Of a stretch of DNA of 64,000 nt, positions 32,401 through 44,722 are shown in pieces; position 1 is the first letter of the stretch; each line of letters opens with the position of its first letter. Under the pieces are notes generated by a model. It ran no database searches and was not told the DNA's origin. It saw only the letters and a list, made by a program, of their open reading frames with translations. The DNA is from Plasmopara viticola (taxonomy: Eukaryota; Oomycota; Peronosporomycetes; Peronosporales; Peronosporaceae). The DNA lies in assembly GCA_001695595.3 (NCBI GenBank), contig MBPM02000001.1:1240001-1304000 (forward strand), written 5' to 3'. A program made the translations under genes and the position numbers.

Positions 32401-34652
32401 GGCAAGCACCAAGTCTGCGGGTCAACGCAGTACAAATCAAATTTGGCTTCTAGGCCGCGATCGGATGAAGGAGTAGTTGATCTAATGGACGCTACCTCTC
32501 GCGGTGTCATCAACCCAGCACATAATGGTTGGGTCGAACTTTTGCACGCTTACACTGTCCAATTTGTATGTTACCGCTCAAGAGAATATGGAATGTATAT
32601 TTTTTATGTCTGCTGATGTGGCATCAATTTTGAAATTTACAAATAAAAAACAGCATAGTCTTAATTTCAACAAAATACATTTCTCAAGATTGCAAAAGAC
32701 TGGATGAGAGTAGCACAAAGCACTAGTGTGACAGGAATAGAGTTGCGAAATATATTGGATCTGGAGACACGATTTTGGACAACAAGAATTCGATCGCTTG
32801 TCATAAAATTTTTGCTCAATCAAAGAGGCTTGTATCGAGATATACTGGTCTATTCTTGATCGTGAAGAAACTATCGCAATATACCTATGAGTCGGAATTT
32901 TTCAAAAGGTAAAGCTGCATTTAATTCACCATGCTTCACTGCTAAAGCCAGATCGAAAGGACCGTGAGTGCTGGTAAAAGAAAAGTGAGGGGTGGCTCCG
33001 ATAACGAGCTCGCTGAAGGCGTCATTGGACGCCAAAAGTTCAAGATTGGGTGGCTCTATAAAGCTGAAAGGAAGTGACAAGGAAGTCCATGAAGAATCTA
33101 CAGGTTTTTGGACTCATTACTTGATTTAAATTATTGGAGAAGAAATACGTATTTAATATGGCATCTTATTGGATGTGCATGAGACGTAGCTGTCGTAAGA
33201 GAAACCACGCCGAAACACAAATTTTTCCAGATAATTATATGCATTGACACGATCCACAGATCTGTGGCTGCAAAGTTTCAGACCAAGAAATCAAGGTGTT
33301 CGTACATCCAGACCTTTAATACTGATGAAAGGTAGCAGACCGTATTGGTAATCTTGTACTTCTTAAAGTCATACATTCTTGAATACGACTCGGGGGAATC
33401 AAAATCAGAAATGATATGATTTAGGATGATAGCAGTTGATGGCTTCAGCAAGAATGAAATTTGAAGAACTCCTTATTTGACCGCACTTCTCATATTCTTT
33501 CAAGCAATTTTTTCTTCTCTGTTGTTGTCTCCGCTCCGGTCGCCGCTTAAGCCTCACGACAACTGCTCTTATAAAACTTCCTCCGCGACTGTGTTACAAC
33601 TTCGACATGGTACTAATAATACTTTAGAGCGCCTTTAAGGATATTGGACGGTAAAATCTGCACAAATTGACATCAAGCTAAAAAGAGAAGCAATTGAGAA
33701 GCTTGGGCTCACTATGGTCATCTCTGTGAAGGCGTCGATTGTTTCCAAATCCAAAAGCGACCACAAAAGTCTCAATAATAATAGACATCTAGCTTTTTGC
33801 TAGCTGAGTAGCTTGCTGTACTCGACCTGACATCATATTTGACACGAAGCTATATGGCGCACTTACTTATCGACTGCCATATGCTTCGCACGATCTTGTG
33901 GGACGAGGTCGAAAGCTTATTCGTCTTAGCAGATTCTTTAATCGATTATGATCCCGGCCAGCCAAAAGAGCCGAGAATCCGTGTGTATTGGTTTTCACAT
34001 CGAGACGGGGGTAATTGTCGACTAGCACTGTCACTAGTAGACCCGCGAGGTACTATCCTCTGCAAAGGCAGATATTGCTTCGGCCACAGTCGGCGGCGCC
34101 ACGATATCATAGCCAAAAAAATTTCGACTAAAAAGATCTTTAGGCTTGTAGGTCAAACCGCGTGAGATTTCTAAGACTGATTACAATTTGGCACTCCCGT
34201 ATCAAAGCGGCCTCGGTCAACAGCAAGCACGTCGAAATTAAACTCAAGCTATAGCTTGATTACGCATTCGCCTTGGCGGAGATCACCGAAGCAAAGTTAT
34301 GCTTAACAATTTGTTAACGAAGGGATTACTTGCGCACCAGACTCGAAAACTATAGCCATTAATTTGAGCACTCTTTTTGAGCGCTGAAGAAGCGGTAACG
34401 CAGAGGTAGTACAACATACGCGTCAAGAGGGCAAGCTGCGCTAAGCGTGTGCACCTATAAATGTTCATGCATAAATGCACACTCTTTTTATCCCAGATGC
34501 TGCGCATGTGACCTCAAGCTTAACTCATCGCAGCTTTTAAGCTATCTTATCGCAGCTTTCGAAGAGCTTTATTTTAGACCTTTGAAATGTAAACCTATTT
34601 GAATACTCCGAGCACTTTTTAAAATATCGATTTTGTCAACCTCAACCAGATC
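26409..34652. other. 8.2-kb gene desert
   Basis: No gene can be supported. A G+C-richer interval at about 26870-27560 reads on the minus strand as long protein-like stretches broken by stops, probably a decayed mobile element. Short open frames at 28160-28408, 28558-28806, 29043-29222 and 33839-34165 (all +) lack recognisable domains. A 23-bp-period duplication sits at 29654-29691. Confidence 0.55.
29654..29691. repeat. short tandem duplication
   Basis: AAAGAGCTCTTGCTC occurs at 29654-29668 and again at 29677-29691, a 23-bp period. Confidence 0.85.
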
Positions 34653-36587
34653 ATGTTGAGCGATTCGGAAGATGCGGATGATGTACCGCTGGCCAGACTC
34701 CTCCAGCGCCGACGTACTACCAACGCCTTAAAGCCACCATTAAAAAGTGAAACCAGAGCTATAGTTCCAGGTCGTTAGCCGTCTCGTTTTCTGGTTAAAA
34801 AGGGCGCAGTGTCTGATACGCGAATATTGCAGCCACAACTAACGGAAAGGAGGGAATGGCGACACTGAACGAAGAGGCTGAGTGTTACATATTTACATTC
34901 CTGCAGTTTATTCCCGACCGTCTACGCGTAGAAATCGTGTGCAGGCGCTGGCGCCGCCTGAGCCGATCAAATGTACCTGTACTAGAGCTCGATTTAAGCC
35001 AAGTCGCTGTCCAGTCCTTGCATAGACGCGACCTCTCTGTAATGCTCGAGCGCACTAGCCAAAGGCTAGAGCGACTTGTTTTGCCTGAGATAACGCTAGT
35101 AGATGCACACGTGGAGCTCATAGTGCAGCAGCGAAACCTTTGCGTCTTCCGGGCGTGCAGGTATGCGAGGTTTTAGTACAAAACTCATCGAGCGTTGTCG
35201 CGTTAATGGCCCTATTCGGTGCAAAGGATGAAGAAAAAACACATTTTTGATATAGTGAAGCGCTGTTTCAACTTGAAGGTCTGCAAAGTGTTGTGTATGC
35301 TTCGCGTCGATTGCTGAGTAATGCCTTTTGGCGTCTTTTCCAAAGACATTAGAACTGCTTGACTGCCGAGCATTGACTTTTAGTGGATGGCCTCGCGATG
35401 CTGTGGCCTTGCGCGAAGTGCATCTTCACGGGTGTAACTTTATTACCAACCAAGCAGTAAGCACGTTGATTGAAACCTGTGGCAATACGTTGGAAAAGAT
35501 TTTTCTGATGGGTACGTAGACTAACTGTTAAGATAAGTGCGTCGTGCAATTAATAAGAGTGACGCTGCGTGCTGCATCTTTACAGAAGCGACGAGTTTGG
35601 ATTCCCATATCTTTAGAGACATCGCTATTTATGCAAGTAAGGTCAAAGAAATCGCTGTAACGTACGTGCGCTGCCATCCTCATTTCAATAAGTACGCCAC
35701 GATGTTGCCGATGCTTACTGTACGTACTGCTTTTGAGCAGAAATTGCTCCAGTATACGCATTCGCGATTTTCAAGCCTTGACTGAAGCTCTTTGGAGTTC
35801 GCTGCGCTGGTTGGACCTTGCATCGTGTCGTGGCTTAACCTGCTTTCCGGTTTGTCATAACACCTTTAAGCAAATAGTTGCAGTCGGGGTCGTCTCAAGC
35901 GACTTGCTAAATGTCTAACTAGGACGCTACATGTTTGCCTCAACTGCAAGTGCTCATTTTGGACAAGACAAAAATCAACGATGACGGCTTGCGAGGAATC
36001 TCAAAAGTTGTTCCGTCATTGCAATATCTTTCTCTACAGGTACGCTCAAGCTACAATATCGATATTCGATCAAAGCTGCAGCGCAGAGCGTACCAACGGC
36101 CTTGTACGTTCAATACTAAGGATTGCCGTGCCATTTCTGATGCGGGGGTGACTGCTCTTGCAAATTGCGGCAAGTCGAATGGATGTACAAACTTAGAAAT
36201 TGTTGATTTGAAGGTATGTAAACCACGCTTTCAAATTGCAGCCCCACCACAGAAGTGACTAATTTTTTTTGGCAGGGAACGTCTGTGACAGATAAAAGCC
36301 TTCATGCTTTAAACAGTCATTGCTCAAGCATTCGTTTGATACGTGTTGACTCATGTCGGTCTGTATCTCGAACGATGAGAAGGAAGTACAACATCATTGC
36401 TCGGCAAATTCTTGTGGAGCGCAGACTCAATAAAAGTGAGCATATCTTTGCTGAGCGGAAGTTAGGTGAAATGGCCGAATTCAATAAGAGCAGCAAGGAG
36501 TCTGATGAGGAGTCTGATGAGAGGTCTCAAAGTGACCAAGAAGCGGACGTCATTGTAGTCCGCCGATCGTACAGAAGACGACGCTAG
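34653..36587 (+). CDS. F-box / leucine-rich-repeat protein (8-9 exons)
   Basis: Exons: 34653-34770, 34833-35160, 35256-35511 (problem inside), 35586-35661, 35741-35849, 35923-36039, 36121-36213, 36276-36587; about 470 residues. The start MLSDSEDADDVPLA is acidic. An F-box-like segment follows (ECYIFTFLQFIPDRLRVEIVCRRWRRLSR). Then come FBXL-type repeats: TLELLDCRALTF, LREVHLHGCNFITNQA, VKEIAVT-NCSSIRIRDF, LRWLDLASCRGLT, LQVLILDKTKINDDGL and LEIVDLK-GTSVTDKSL. The tail is rich in Glu/Ser/Arg. It is predicted to be a substrate receptor of an SCF ubiquitin ligase. Inside exon 3 the frame is off by one base between LSNAFWRLF and PKTLELLDC. Either a 74-nt intron (35279-35352, weak donor GTCTGC) or a one-base sequence error or mutation explains this. 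Other joins are GT-AG, one with a CTAAC branch. Confidence 0.82.
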
Positions 36588-36737
36588 AGTTGGTAATTGA
36601 TTAACAAGCTAAATATGTGCGAAATTGAACGCTTGCAATCAACAAACTTGGTTTCCCACATATGGAACAGGAAAAAGCTGCATTGATGTTAATACCTCGA
36701 AGCCCACCAGTCTCTTAACGCAAAGAGGAATTTGCAC

Positions 36738-37542
36738 CTAGAAGCGGAGCTTTTTGAAGAAAAAGCTGACACCAGCAGCTTTTTTCTCTGACTTGCATGC
36801 GGCTTGGTTAAGGTATCTACACAATCAATTCAAACGTCAATACGTGGCTTTAATTAGGTATTTAGTAACTCAAAACGTACCGCTCCTCGAACACCTGCTT
36901 GATGGTCTTGCGGGCTTCAATGCGAAAGTCTGGATCGGCCAGCACATTGTCGTCAAGCACCTTCTTCAAGTCGATATCAGCGACGTAGCGGGTGGGCATG
37001 ATGTGGTTGTAGTTGACATACTTAACAAAAGGTTTGATCTTGGTGCGTTTTTTGAACTTGGTCTTGCTCATTGCACGGGTCACCTTGCGTGGGTAGCGGT
37101 CAATCCCAGCAACTACACAGTTGAAAGCGCATTACTTATTCGTCAGTCGTTTTTCAGTCGACCTAATTGCCTTTTAAAATTTACCATACCAATGGCGTGG
37201 CCAAATTTGCGGTCACCCTTGCCCTCATCAAACGTCTTGACAACAATGGCTTTGCGGCCAGCGAAGCGACCATTTAGCAACACCACAACCTTTCCATTCT
37301 TGACACTACATAGCATTACACGGTAAAGTCAGTCTTAATTTTCAGATTCTGCTAATTGCCCCTATCGCCTCTGCGCTTAAAAAATTTCTGTCTTTGATAT
37401 CAAGATCATGCGGCATACGTCCATAAGCTACTGATCGTCACCATCGTTCTGATGTATATCAGCACGCAAAATAAAAAGCGTAGCGCGCAAAGGCGACATA
37501 ATCCTCCATCTTGGTTCGACTTTCAATTACTTACATGCCCAT
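36738..37542 (-). CDS. RPL27: 60S ribosomal protein eL27 (4 exons)
   Basis: Exons (minus strand): 37542-37535, 37305-37190, 37112-36881, 36816-36738, giving 144 residues (human 136). The product reads MGIVKNGKVVVLL, GRFAGRKAIVVK, HAIVAGIDRYPRKVTRAM, KIKPFVKYVNYNHIMPTRY, FEERY and ends FFFKKLRF, matching eL27 end to end. The first exon contributes only eight bases (ATGGGCAT) before a strong GTAAGT donor. Intron 1 (229 nt) is the longest in this gene. The protein belongs to the large ribosomal subunit. The gene is convergent with the F-box/LRR gene (150 bp apart) and divergent from the ArfGAP-DENN gene. Confidence 0.93.
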
Positions 37543-37897
37543 GTTTCTTGTCTTGGGACTTTTGCAGCAGTTCCGTATTGCAGGTGGCTTGGCTTTATAG
37601 CGCCAGTCAGAACCACCCAATCGGTCTTTCGCATCTGATTGGCCATCGTCTTTTAACAATCGCGGTTCATTCGCGAAACCGCGACCGATAGTGTGCTCCA
37701 CACTACGCTGCAGCACATTCATTCTGTATCGGCATGTCATTATTAACGCGACGCTATGGGCGGTTTCAGGCCCATGACGGCAATGAACTACAGTATTGTC
37801 GACTGGTATAATTAGTAGTCGCGACTGCAAGACTAGCGTGACAGCTACTGAAATCTCTTTCGAGCTCGATTGTGTGTCTCCAGGTTGACAAGACGTC
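37543..37897. promoter_or_regulatory. divergent intergenic region, eL27 / ArfGAP-DENN
   Basis: 355 bp between two divergent start codons, so it should contain both promoters. Long open frames crossing it on the minus strand are antisense shadows. No specific site is assigned. Confidence 0.5.
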
Positions 37898-40800
37898 ATG
37901 ACGTTTTCACGCTCGAGTGCCAAGAAGAAATCGCCTGTGGTGCAGCAACAAATTTTGCGGAAGTTAACCGAGACGATGCACTCGTGCTCGGAAAACCAGG
38001 GCTGCGCAGACTGCACGTTGCGTCTAAACGACTCTATTTGGGCCAGCACGACCATTGGCGCTTTTCTGTGCATTCATTGCGCGGGTGCTCACCGTAATCT
38101 CGGCGTTCAGTTATCGAGAATCAAGTCTTTGCATCTTGATACGTGGAGTGAGGAGGAAGTTGCCGCGATGGAAGGTGGCAACAAAATTGTTAACGAGACT
38201 TACAGCAAATACCTCGACAAATGGCTTGAGTCGGATCCGTCACTGGAACTTTTGCCTCATACAGCTACAGATATTCGTGAAAAATTTATTCGTGCAAAGT
38301 ATGAAATAAAGCAATTTACAAAGTTGCCGAACAAAGAAAGTCGAGAATCAAATCCAGAAAATTCCGAAGAATTAAGTGCTTTATCATCGCCTGGTGAAGC
38401 TCCGACTTTATTGCCGCCTCAATTAGGGGGCCGGAAACAGCAACAAAGTCCAGGCCGCAATCGAGTGAATGTTGAGCCTTTTTCGGTCAAGCCAGGAAGT
38501 GTTGTGGAAGTTTCAAAGCGTTTTCTTAATTATTTCGTTGTAGTCGGCCGTGGTGCTTTAATTCCGGATCAAAACAGTAAGTATATGTTGAGCTTCGTGT
38601 AGACTTTTTATTTTTGCTTCTAAATATTGTACAATGATCAGTTGAAAAAATGATGAGCCCAACTGAAATTCGATTTCTTCCGGCTGTACTTGACATGTTC
38701 CCCGACACGTTTGGAGACTCGCCATTGCAGGCACATATTGCTGAGTTTGCATTTCCAGAGGGATTTATGCTGAGTAATTCTTACGTTGCACCAGTCTTTT
38801 TCGCGTTTGTTCTTACAAATGTAAATGGCGTTAAAATTTACGCGTGTGCGTTGAAGTTTTATGAAGAACTGCACCCGCTTGAAGTTGTGTCACTGATAGC
38901 ACCACACTATCATCTCCAACGCCACCGGCAACGACCGTCAAGCCCTCAAAAACCTGATGACAATCAACGCATTTTACTGCCCCAATGGGTTCAAGATCTC
39001 TCGGGGAATACAGCACGCACACCTGGGCCAGTATTTTGTCCAAAATGCATTTTAGTAACCTCACACTACCCTTATTTTTCAGCTTTTCGTCAATTTCTCC
39101 AGCAGGTAGCAATAATGCATGCAATCCCGAGAAATTATTTCTTTTGATTTTTGTTATTCCTTATTCTAGATTTTCCGAGTGACTTTATCAGAATCTCCAA
39201 TGCCGATCGAAAGGTACATTGCGAATTTTTTGGTAGAAATCCCGCTGCCGCCACCGGGTCAAATACAAGTTCAATTGACTTTACCGGATCGGAATCTTAT
39301 CATCTCGCGCCCTGCAAAGAATGAGCTTCCTCTAGTTGATGTAAGCAAGGTTTGTTTTTGTTCTTTCGTCCGGCTGACTTTTTTTGCCGCATACGATAAC
39401 TTTTGTTTAGTTTCCGTTTCGACCTCTTTTTCAAGTTTTAGACCTTAATAACGTGATATCGGTCTTCTCGTGTGTTGCTCTGGAGCTCAAGGTATATTGC
39501 TAGTGCCTTTTATGGTGTTCCGAACTTTTACATGGTGCTGCCGATTATAGGTTGTTTTATGCTCTAAGCATGTTGGGCTGCTCACTCCTGTTGCAGAGGC
39601 GCTAATGGCGATTTTGCTGCCATTTTCATGGCAAGGAGCTTACATTCCAGTACTTCCAACCTCTCTGCTTGATGTTATCGACGTAATTTAAATCAGAAGA
39701 ATTGAGGGGGAAAATGTGGATCTGATGAATTTTGATATAATGCAGGCACCCGTTCCTTTCGTTGTTGGCACTCACTCGGACTGTCTTAAAAGCGTAGCTC
39801 GTCGAACCACTGGCGTTGTCTTCGTCGATCTCGATCACAATCGGTTAGTATTGGTCGTGGATCAAACACACTTAATGATTTTCTTAGGGCTCTGCTTTAC
39901 TACGTTTTGTTAGCGTAATTCCGGCCGTGGATGACTTGGGCATAAGCGTTTTTGTACCAAAACTTCCAGATCGAGAAGGATCGAAATTGCGTGCAAAACT
40001 AGCGGAAGTTTGTGATGTACGTTGATGCGGCTGAGGAAAAAGTCACATAACAGGGCTTATTCAAACTGACAACAATGTTTTGATAGATATTTGACCCTTA
40101 TGCTGCAGGAATTAGTCGGGTAGATTTGGTTCGTGGTCTGATGCTTTTTTGCTTGTTTATCAAAAATCAGCTAAGCTGGTGTTTCTTACGTGTTGTAGGC
40201 CTTTCCAAATGAGGAATATCTTGAGCCTATTGGCAACTTTGCTTCTGACCATGGGCAAACGATACCTCTTTTAACATCTTTCTCCGAGTCAAGCATTTCC
40301 GACAGTTTAAATCCACATTACTCGATTGGCAAAAGCAAGCGAGGAAGAAAATCTAGTACTGCGTTTAATCTTCCCTTGGCATCACTGTCGCCAGCCTCCA
40401 CGACATCGTTATCCCGATCCAATTCAGGCCTTAATCGTCACAATGTAGTGGCACCAGCGATACCAGTGACTGAAAGTGATGCAAGCGGAGGGCTCACGGA
40501 TAGCCAGTACAACGAAACAGACAATTTTTCAGCCAAGGGCGCCCGCAAAGCTTTTTTACGGTTTTTCGTGACACTCTTAAAAAAATATGCGAGCTACTTG
40601 GTGGGCATGTCGACATATGCTTACGTCGAGCAATCAAATACTGACCCGCGTTTGAACTGTAGGAGCCCGCTGTTCAAGGAAATTCAGGAACTCCAGCGTT
40701 GTTCGACGGCAACAGGTTTCTGAATGACAACTTTGATGCTGCATCTCGTCCCTTTGTTGCGCAGCTGATTGCGACGCAGATGTTTGATCGCTTCATTGAA

Positions 40801-43121
40801 GACCGCGTGTATAATCAGCAGCTTCCAGAAGTGCTTTTCTTTGATCAGTCGATTAACCAAAAGCTTAATCGCTCAGTGAAGATTGGTAAGAAGAAGTACG
40901 ACTGTAGTTTTTTAGAGGATCGCTCGGATGATATTCAGGAAACCTTTATCGCCCCACCTCCGTCAAATATTGGCCTTCCTGACGACGGAACAATTTATAA
41001 GGTATTGTGCCTTTCTTTTGCATTTAAAATTGTATTAACAACTATCGTGGGTTTATTCGCAACAATTGCAGTATAAAGCGTTTCCTCGACTAAAAAAGTA
41101 GGTGTTCAACGCTTGTGCGGGCTCCAGCGCTCGAATCTCAAATGTGCTCTTGTATAGACATCTCTATGGCAACGTCAGAAAGCCCCGTGAGTTGTATAGC
41201 TCTCGGGAACAGCAGCGTAATGTTTCTCGTGTGAGTTTTCATCACGGCATGTTTAAAACGGCAAAGTAAGGGCACAACAAGCATCTTTCCATTTTCCACA
41301 ATCTTGAATCTGTCGTGAATTTATAGGTCATATATCGGCAGTGGTCCGAGTTGGGAAACAACACGTCATCTTATCATAAGTGTACGCGTGTGCCCTGTTG
41401 ACAATCTTTGCATCCAAAAATTTAATAGCTATGCCAATGCCAAATAACAGCTTCAAACACAATTTCGAATGTACAGCGCGCGTAAGAAATACCGTAGAAA
41501 GAAGAGCGCTGCCGTATCTATTCAGAGATGGGTGCTTGCTCAAATGAAGGTAAGCATTTCGAGGGGAACAAGAGTCAAACTTCGCTTAATTGATTGGTTT
41601 GCTACAGGGAAAAGATGATCGACAGCATTTCTTAGCACTACGGAATGGGGCGATCATAATCCAGAAAAATTATCGCACGCATCACGCAGTATTAATGTAT
41701 CGAAAGCAACATGTTGCTCTGCTTGAATTGCAGATGCTGTCGAGGGGCTACATTGTCTACGCACGATATCGGCGCATGAGGCGAGGCTTTAGTTGCCTTC
41801 AAGCATTATGGCGTGGTATTCCTTACAAACAGAGCTACAAGAATCTGAGAGCTCAAGTTGTTCGAGCTCAGAGCCGCGTTCGAGGCTTTTTATCACGGAA
41901 GCATACGACTAAGTACGTGATTTTTCATCATTATTCTTTGATGAGCACATTGTAATTGTTGGGATCGTAGGTGGAAGGCTAAAATGCTTGAAGAGGGTCG
42001 CCGAAAGGTTTACAATTTGTGGGATCGGTGCAATACACCACTGCTTTATCGATCCAAATTTTGGCTCACTTTTAACCGTGCAGACTTCTTTACTATTGGG
42101 GTGAGTGGTATTTAGCCCAACAAGTTGTATACAATCTTCTTTAATTTTCGTGTGCCTAGGTCTATTACGAAGAAGAAATTCGATTAAATGCCTACTTTTC
42201 TGAAGGCAAGGCGCTTCCAAAAATTCTGGACTTGTACCATGCAAAAGCACAAGACACCTTGAAGCAGAACGATATTCGCAAATCCAAATTTACTGTCACT
42301 AATTACATTACGAGCTCGAGAGCGAGAGGCCGGCAGAAAGATATAAAGGATGTTGTAAGTGAGAAAAGCTCTAGCGCTTTTAAAAATGATCCGACAATCT
42401 TTTGTATCGACAGGCCACTGAGAGAATTAAAGAAGAACGGAGTATCATATATAAAGGATTGAAGTATTATACGCGACCTTCCGTATTAGAGGAGTACTAC
42501 TTGAGAATTGGAATTGATCTGCATTCTAAGACAAAGAAAAGAAAGGTGGGCTCAGTACTATTCAAATCCTAGATGTTAGTGGGAGTAACTCGATCTTGGC
42601 AGCTAGCGGCACTTGTTTGGACCAGCTACGATACAACAGATATTAGTTCTGAGGTAAGTTTCTGCGACATATCCGCTGTGTCGTAACAATATAACGTTTT
42701 GCTTTTTAGGTAGTCATATCAACCTCAATGAGCTCCGACCAGGCCAACCCGCTTCCAGCACAGATTGATCATCAAAAGCAGGTACAAAAGTCCTTTCATT
42801 TTTTGCATGCAGAACTTGCTGAGCACGTTCTTGGTTACTCTGTAGCTTCGTCTCCGCGACGACCTCGCATTCACAGTCAATGCGGCACTCAAGTCCATCC
42901 GAGTCTCTGCTACAAACCCTTTGCCTATTTCGTCGTCCTCTTCTTTGCTCAAAAGTCGTGCACTCGCCGAATTGCAAAATCAAGTCCACATGCTCACGCT
43001 GCAGAACCTCCGGCTTACAAACGATCTCGTTGAGGCCCAACGCGAATCAAGCAAGCTGCGGGTAGAAAGTGAAAAAGGAAAAGTGTCGCAGCTTCACCGC
43101 ACGCGCTCCTTTAATATTTAG
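37898..43121 (+). CDS. ArfGAP-DENN-IQ multidomain protein (21 exons)
   Basis: Exons: 37898-38576, 38642-39105, 39170-39340, 39411-39491, 39551-39682, 39746-39843, 39914-40016, 40087-40119, 40199-40600, 40663-41001, 41072-41097, 41158-41230, 41327-41379, 41477-41549, 41608-41912, 41971-42100, 42160-42354, 42414-42545, 42603-42653, 42710-42781, 42846-43121; 1295 residues, all joins in frame and GT-AG. Residues about 17-130 form an ArfGAP domain: zinc ligands C36, C39, C58, C61 (C-x2-C-x18-C-x2-C, two longer than the usual x16) and the arginine finger in AHRNLG (R66). Residues about 205-790 form a tripartite DENN domain (VLDMFPDTFGDSPLQ, CILVTSHYPYFSAFRQFL, VALELKVVLCSKHVGLLTP, FVAQLIATQMFDRFIEDR). 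About 885-1010 holds IQ-type repeats (AVSIQRWVLAQM, AIIIQKNYRTHH). A coiled coil ends the protein. Inferred: links Arf inactivation to Rab activation, with calmodulin control. Confidence 0.88.
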
Positions 43122-43200
43122 AAGTAATATGTGAAGTAAACAACATCACATTTTTGTTGTTGAAGCTAGAGTTGTGTACACACCATATGTTCTCGCCCTA

Positions 43201-44652
43201 ATGCCTGCTCACATACTTGCCCTGGATGACGCCCTGCTCGTACACGTGCTGAGTTTCGCTGACGCTAGAGACCTCAAGGCTATGACAGTGGCCTCAAGAT
43301 TGGTGGCGTTGCATCTGCTTCCACATTATCCCACGATCTGGCGCGTCCTATTCGTTCGCCGATGGGAAAAACTCAACTTTGCATTACATGTAGACGCCAC
43401 GGCAAAGAACGTTTTGGTAGACAAGCGACTACGTGCGTTTTTTGCAATGTACGGGCGTTTTGCTTGCTTTGAATGAAAATATGCTGACACTTTATTCATC
43501 GTAGTGAGTGCACAGAGTCGCAGATCTTCCAAATGCTGACGAGTGCAATTGTTCAGTTACCATCAGGCATGGATATTCAAAAGACCCAGGAAGCCTGGGG
43601 GTATTCGAAAAAATACCACGGGTCGATGCTTGTTGTATTTTCAATAAAATATTGTATTGACTGACCATCTTTACGTGTTGTTCAGAATTGTTTCCTTGGA
43701 TGAAGAAATGACTGAAGACCAGGCTTCTGATGGTGTGATGACATCCTTTGCCTTTAATGGCAAGCATTATGGCAACGATCGATCGGTGCGTGCAAATGTG
43801 TCGTTTCCAACGTCTCTTCATATCGTGGTGTTCAAACGTCGAAGGCAAAACCCGGCGAGCAACAAGGAATCGTTTGCATACCATATCAGTGCAACGGCAA
43901 GCAACTACTTTGAAATAAGTATCGGTGATCCTGATTCAAGACAAAGTTCTTACCCACTTGATAATGAAAGAATGGAAATGACTGCGATTGGTTTAGTTCC
44001 GTCCACCTTTCCGTTAGTGGGAAAACAACCTGGATGGACGATGCCTTCGTTCGGGTATCATGGAGATAATGGGAAATTCTACTCAGCATTGCCCGTTAGC
44101 GTATTTGGTCCACGATTTGGCTTGAATGACACTGTCGGCTGTGGTATTCGACGCAGTTCAGAGGGCAAAGATCCACACGTATTCTTCACGCATAATGGTT
44201 GCCTGGTTGCATGTGAGTACCCTTTGCCCTGTTACTAGAACGGCGGAAGCCAATTATCCAATGATTACTGCTAACATGGCCATAATCCAGCCCCAAACCT
44301 TTCAAAATATTTACCGTGCAATAATGAGCATGACTGGTTTCCTGCGGTTGGCCTGGACTCTCCGAACACAATTCGCGTCAACTTCGGTCAGCAGCCATTT
44401 AAGTACGACTACGCAATCGGTGAGCAAAGTTGTGTTTATTAAAACTACATATTTGAAGAAACACCAATAACATTGTGCATTCTGGTTCAAGATGAGGTGT
44501 ATAGCGAATGTTTAAAGCACAATGCTTTAATGGCTCGCCAAATGCTGCAAGACACCAAGAAAGCTCGATTTCGCACCATGCGACGCAATTGCATTGGCGC
44601 CTTTGTTGCTAATGTCTTGGAGCGACGACGTATGACTTATTTAAATATTTAA
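43201..44652 (+). CDS. F-box/SPRY protein, tandem copy A (5 exons)
   Basis: Exons: 43201-43448, 43505-43621, 43686-44212, 44291-44419, 44492-44652; 393 residues. An N-terminal F-box-like helix set (LDDALLVHVLSFADARDLKAMTVAS ... IWRVLFVRRWEKL) is joined to a SPRY/B30.2 domain. The SPRY part reads GVMTSFAFNGKHYGND, MTAIGLVPSTFPL, PGWTMPSFGYHGDNGKFY, TVGCGI, VFFTHNGCLV and WFPAVGLDS, with NFGQQPF at its end. The C-terminal helix is basic. F-box plus SPRY is the FBXO45 arrangement, so it is predicted to select substrates for an SCF-type ubiquitin ligase. It lies 80 bp after the ArfGAP-DENN stop and 70 bp before its paralogue. Intron 3 (44213-44290) carries a CTAAC branch site; its acceptor is chosen by alignment to copy B. 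Confidence 0.83.
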
Positions 44653-44722
44653 AAAAAAGATAGCGGCTGTTAAAAATTGGGCCCAAGTCTGATAATATCA
44701 CTTTGAAATCTCAGTCGCTAGT

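Noticed and set aside
36754..37326. 190-codon plus-strand open frame
   Set aside because: It is the antisense shadow of eL27, whose four exons fit the family end to end.
37306..37534. C/D snoRNA in eL27 intron 1
   Set aside because: Only loose C-box-like (TGACGA) and D-box-like (CTGA) text with no good terminal stem.
37531..38073. 180-codon minus-strand open frame
   Set aside because: It runs antisense through the ArfGAP start and the intergenic region and shows no domain.
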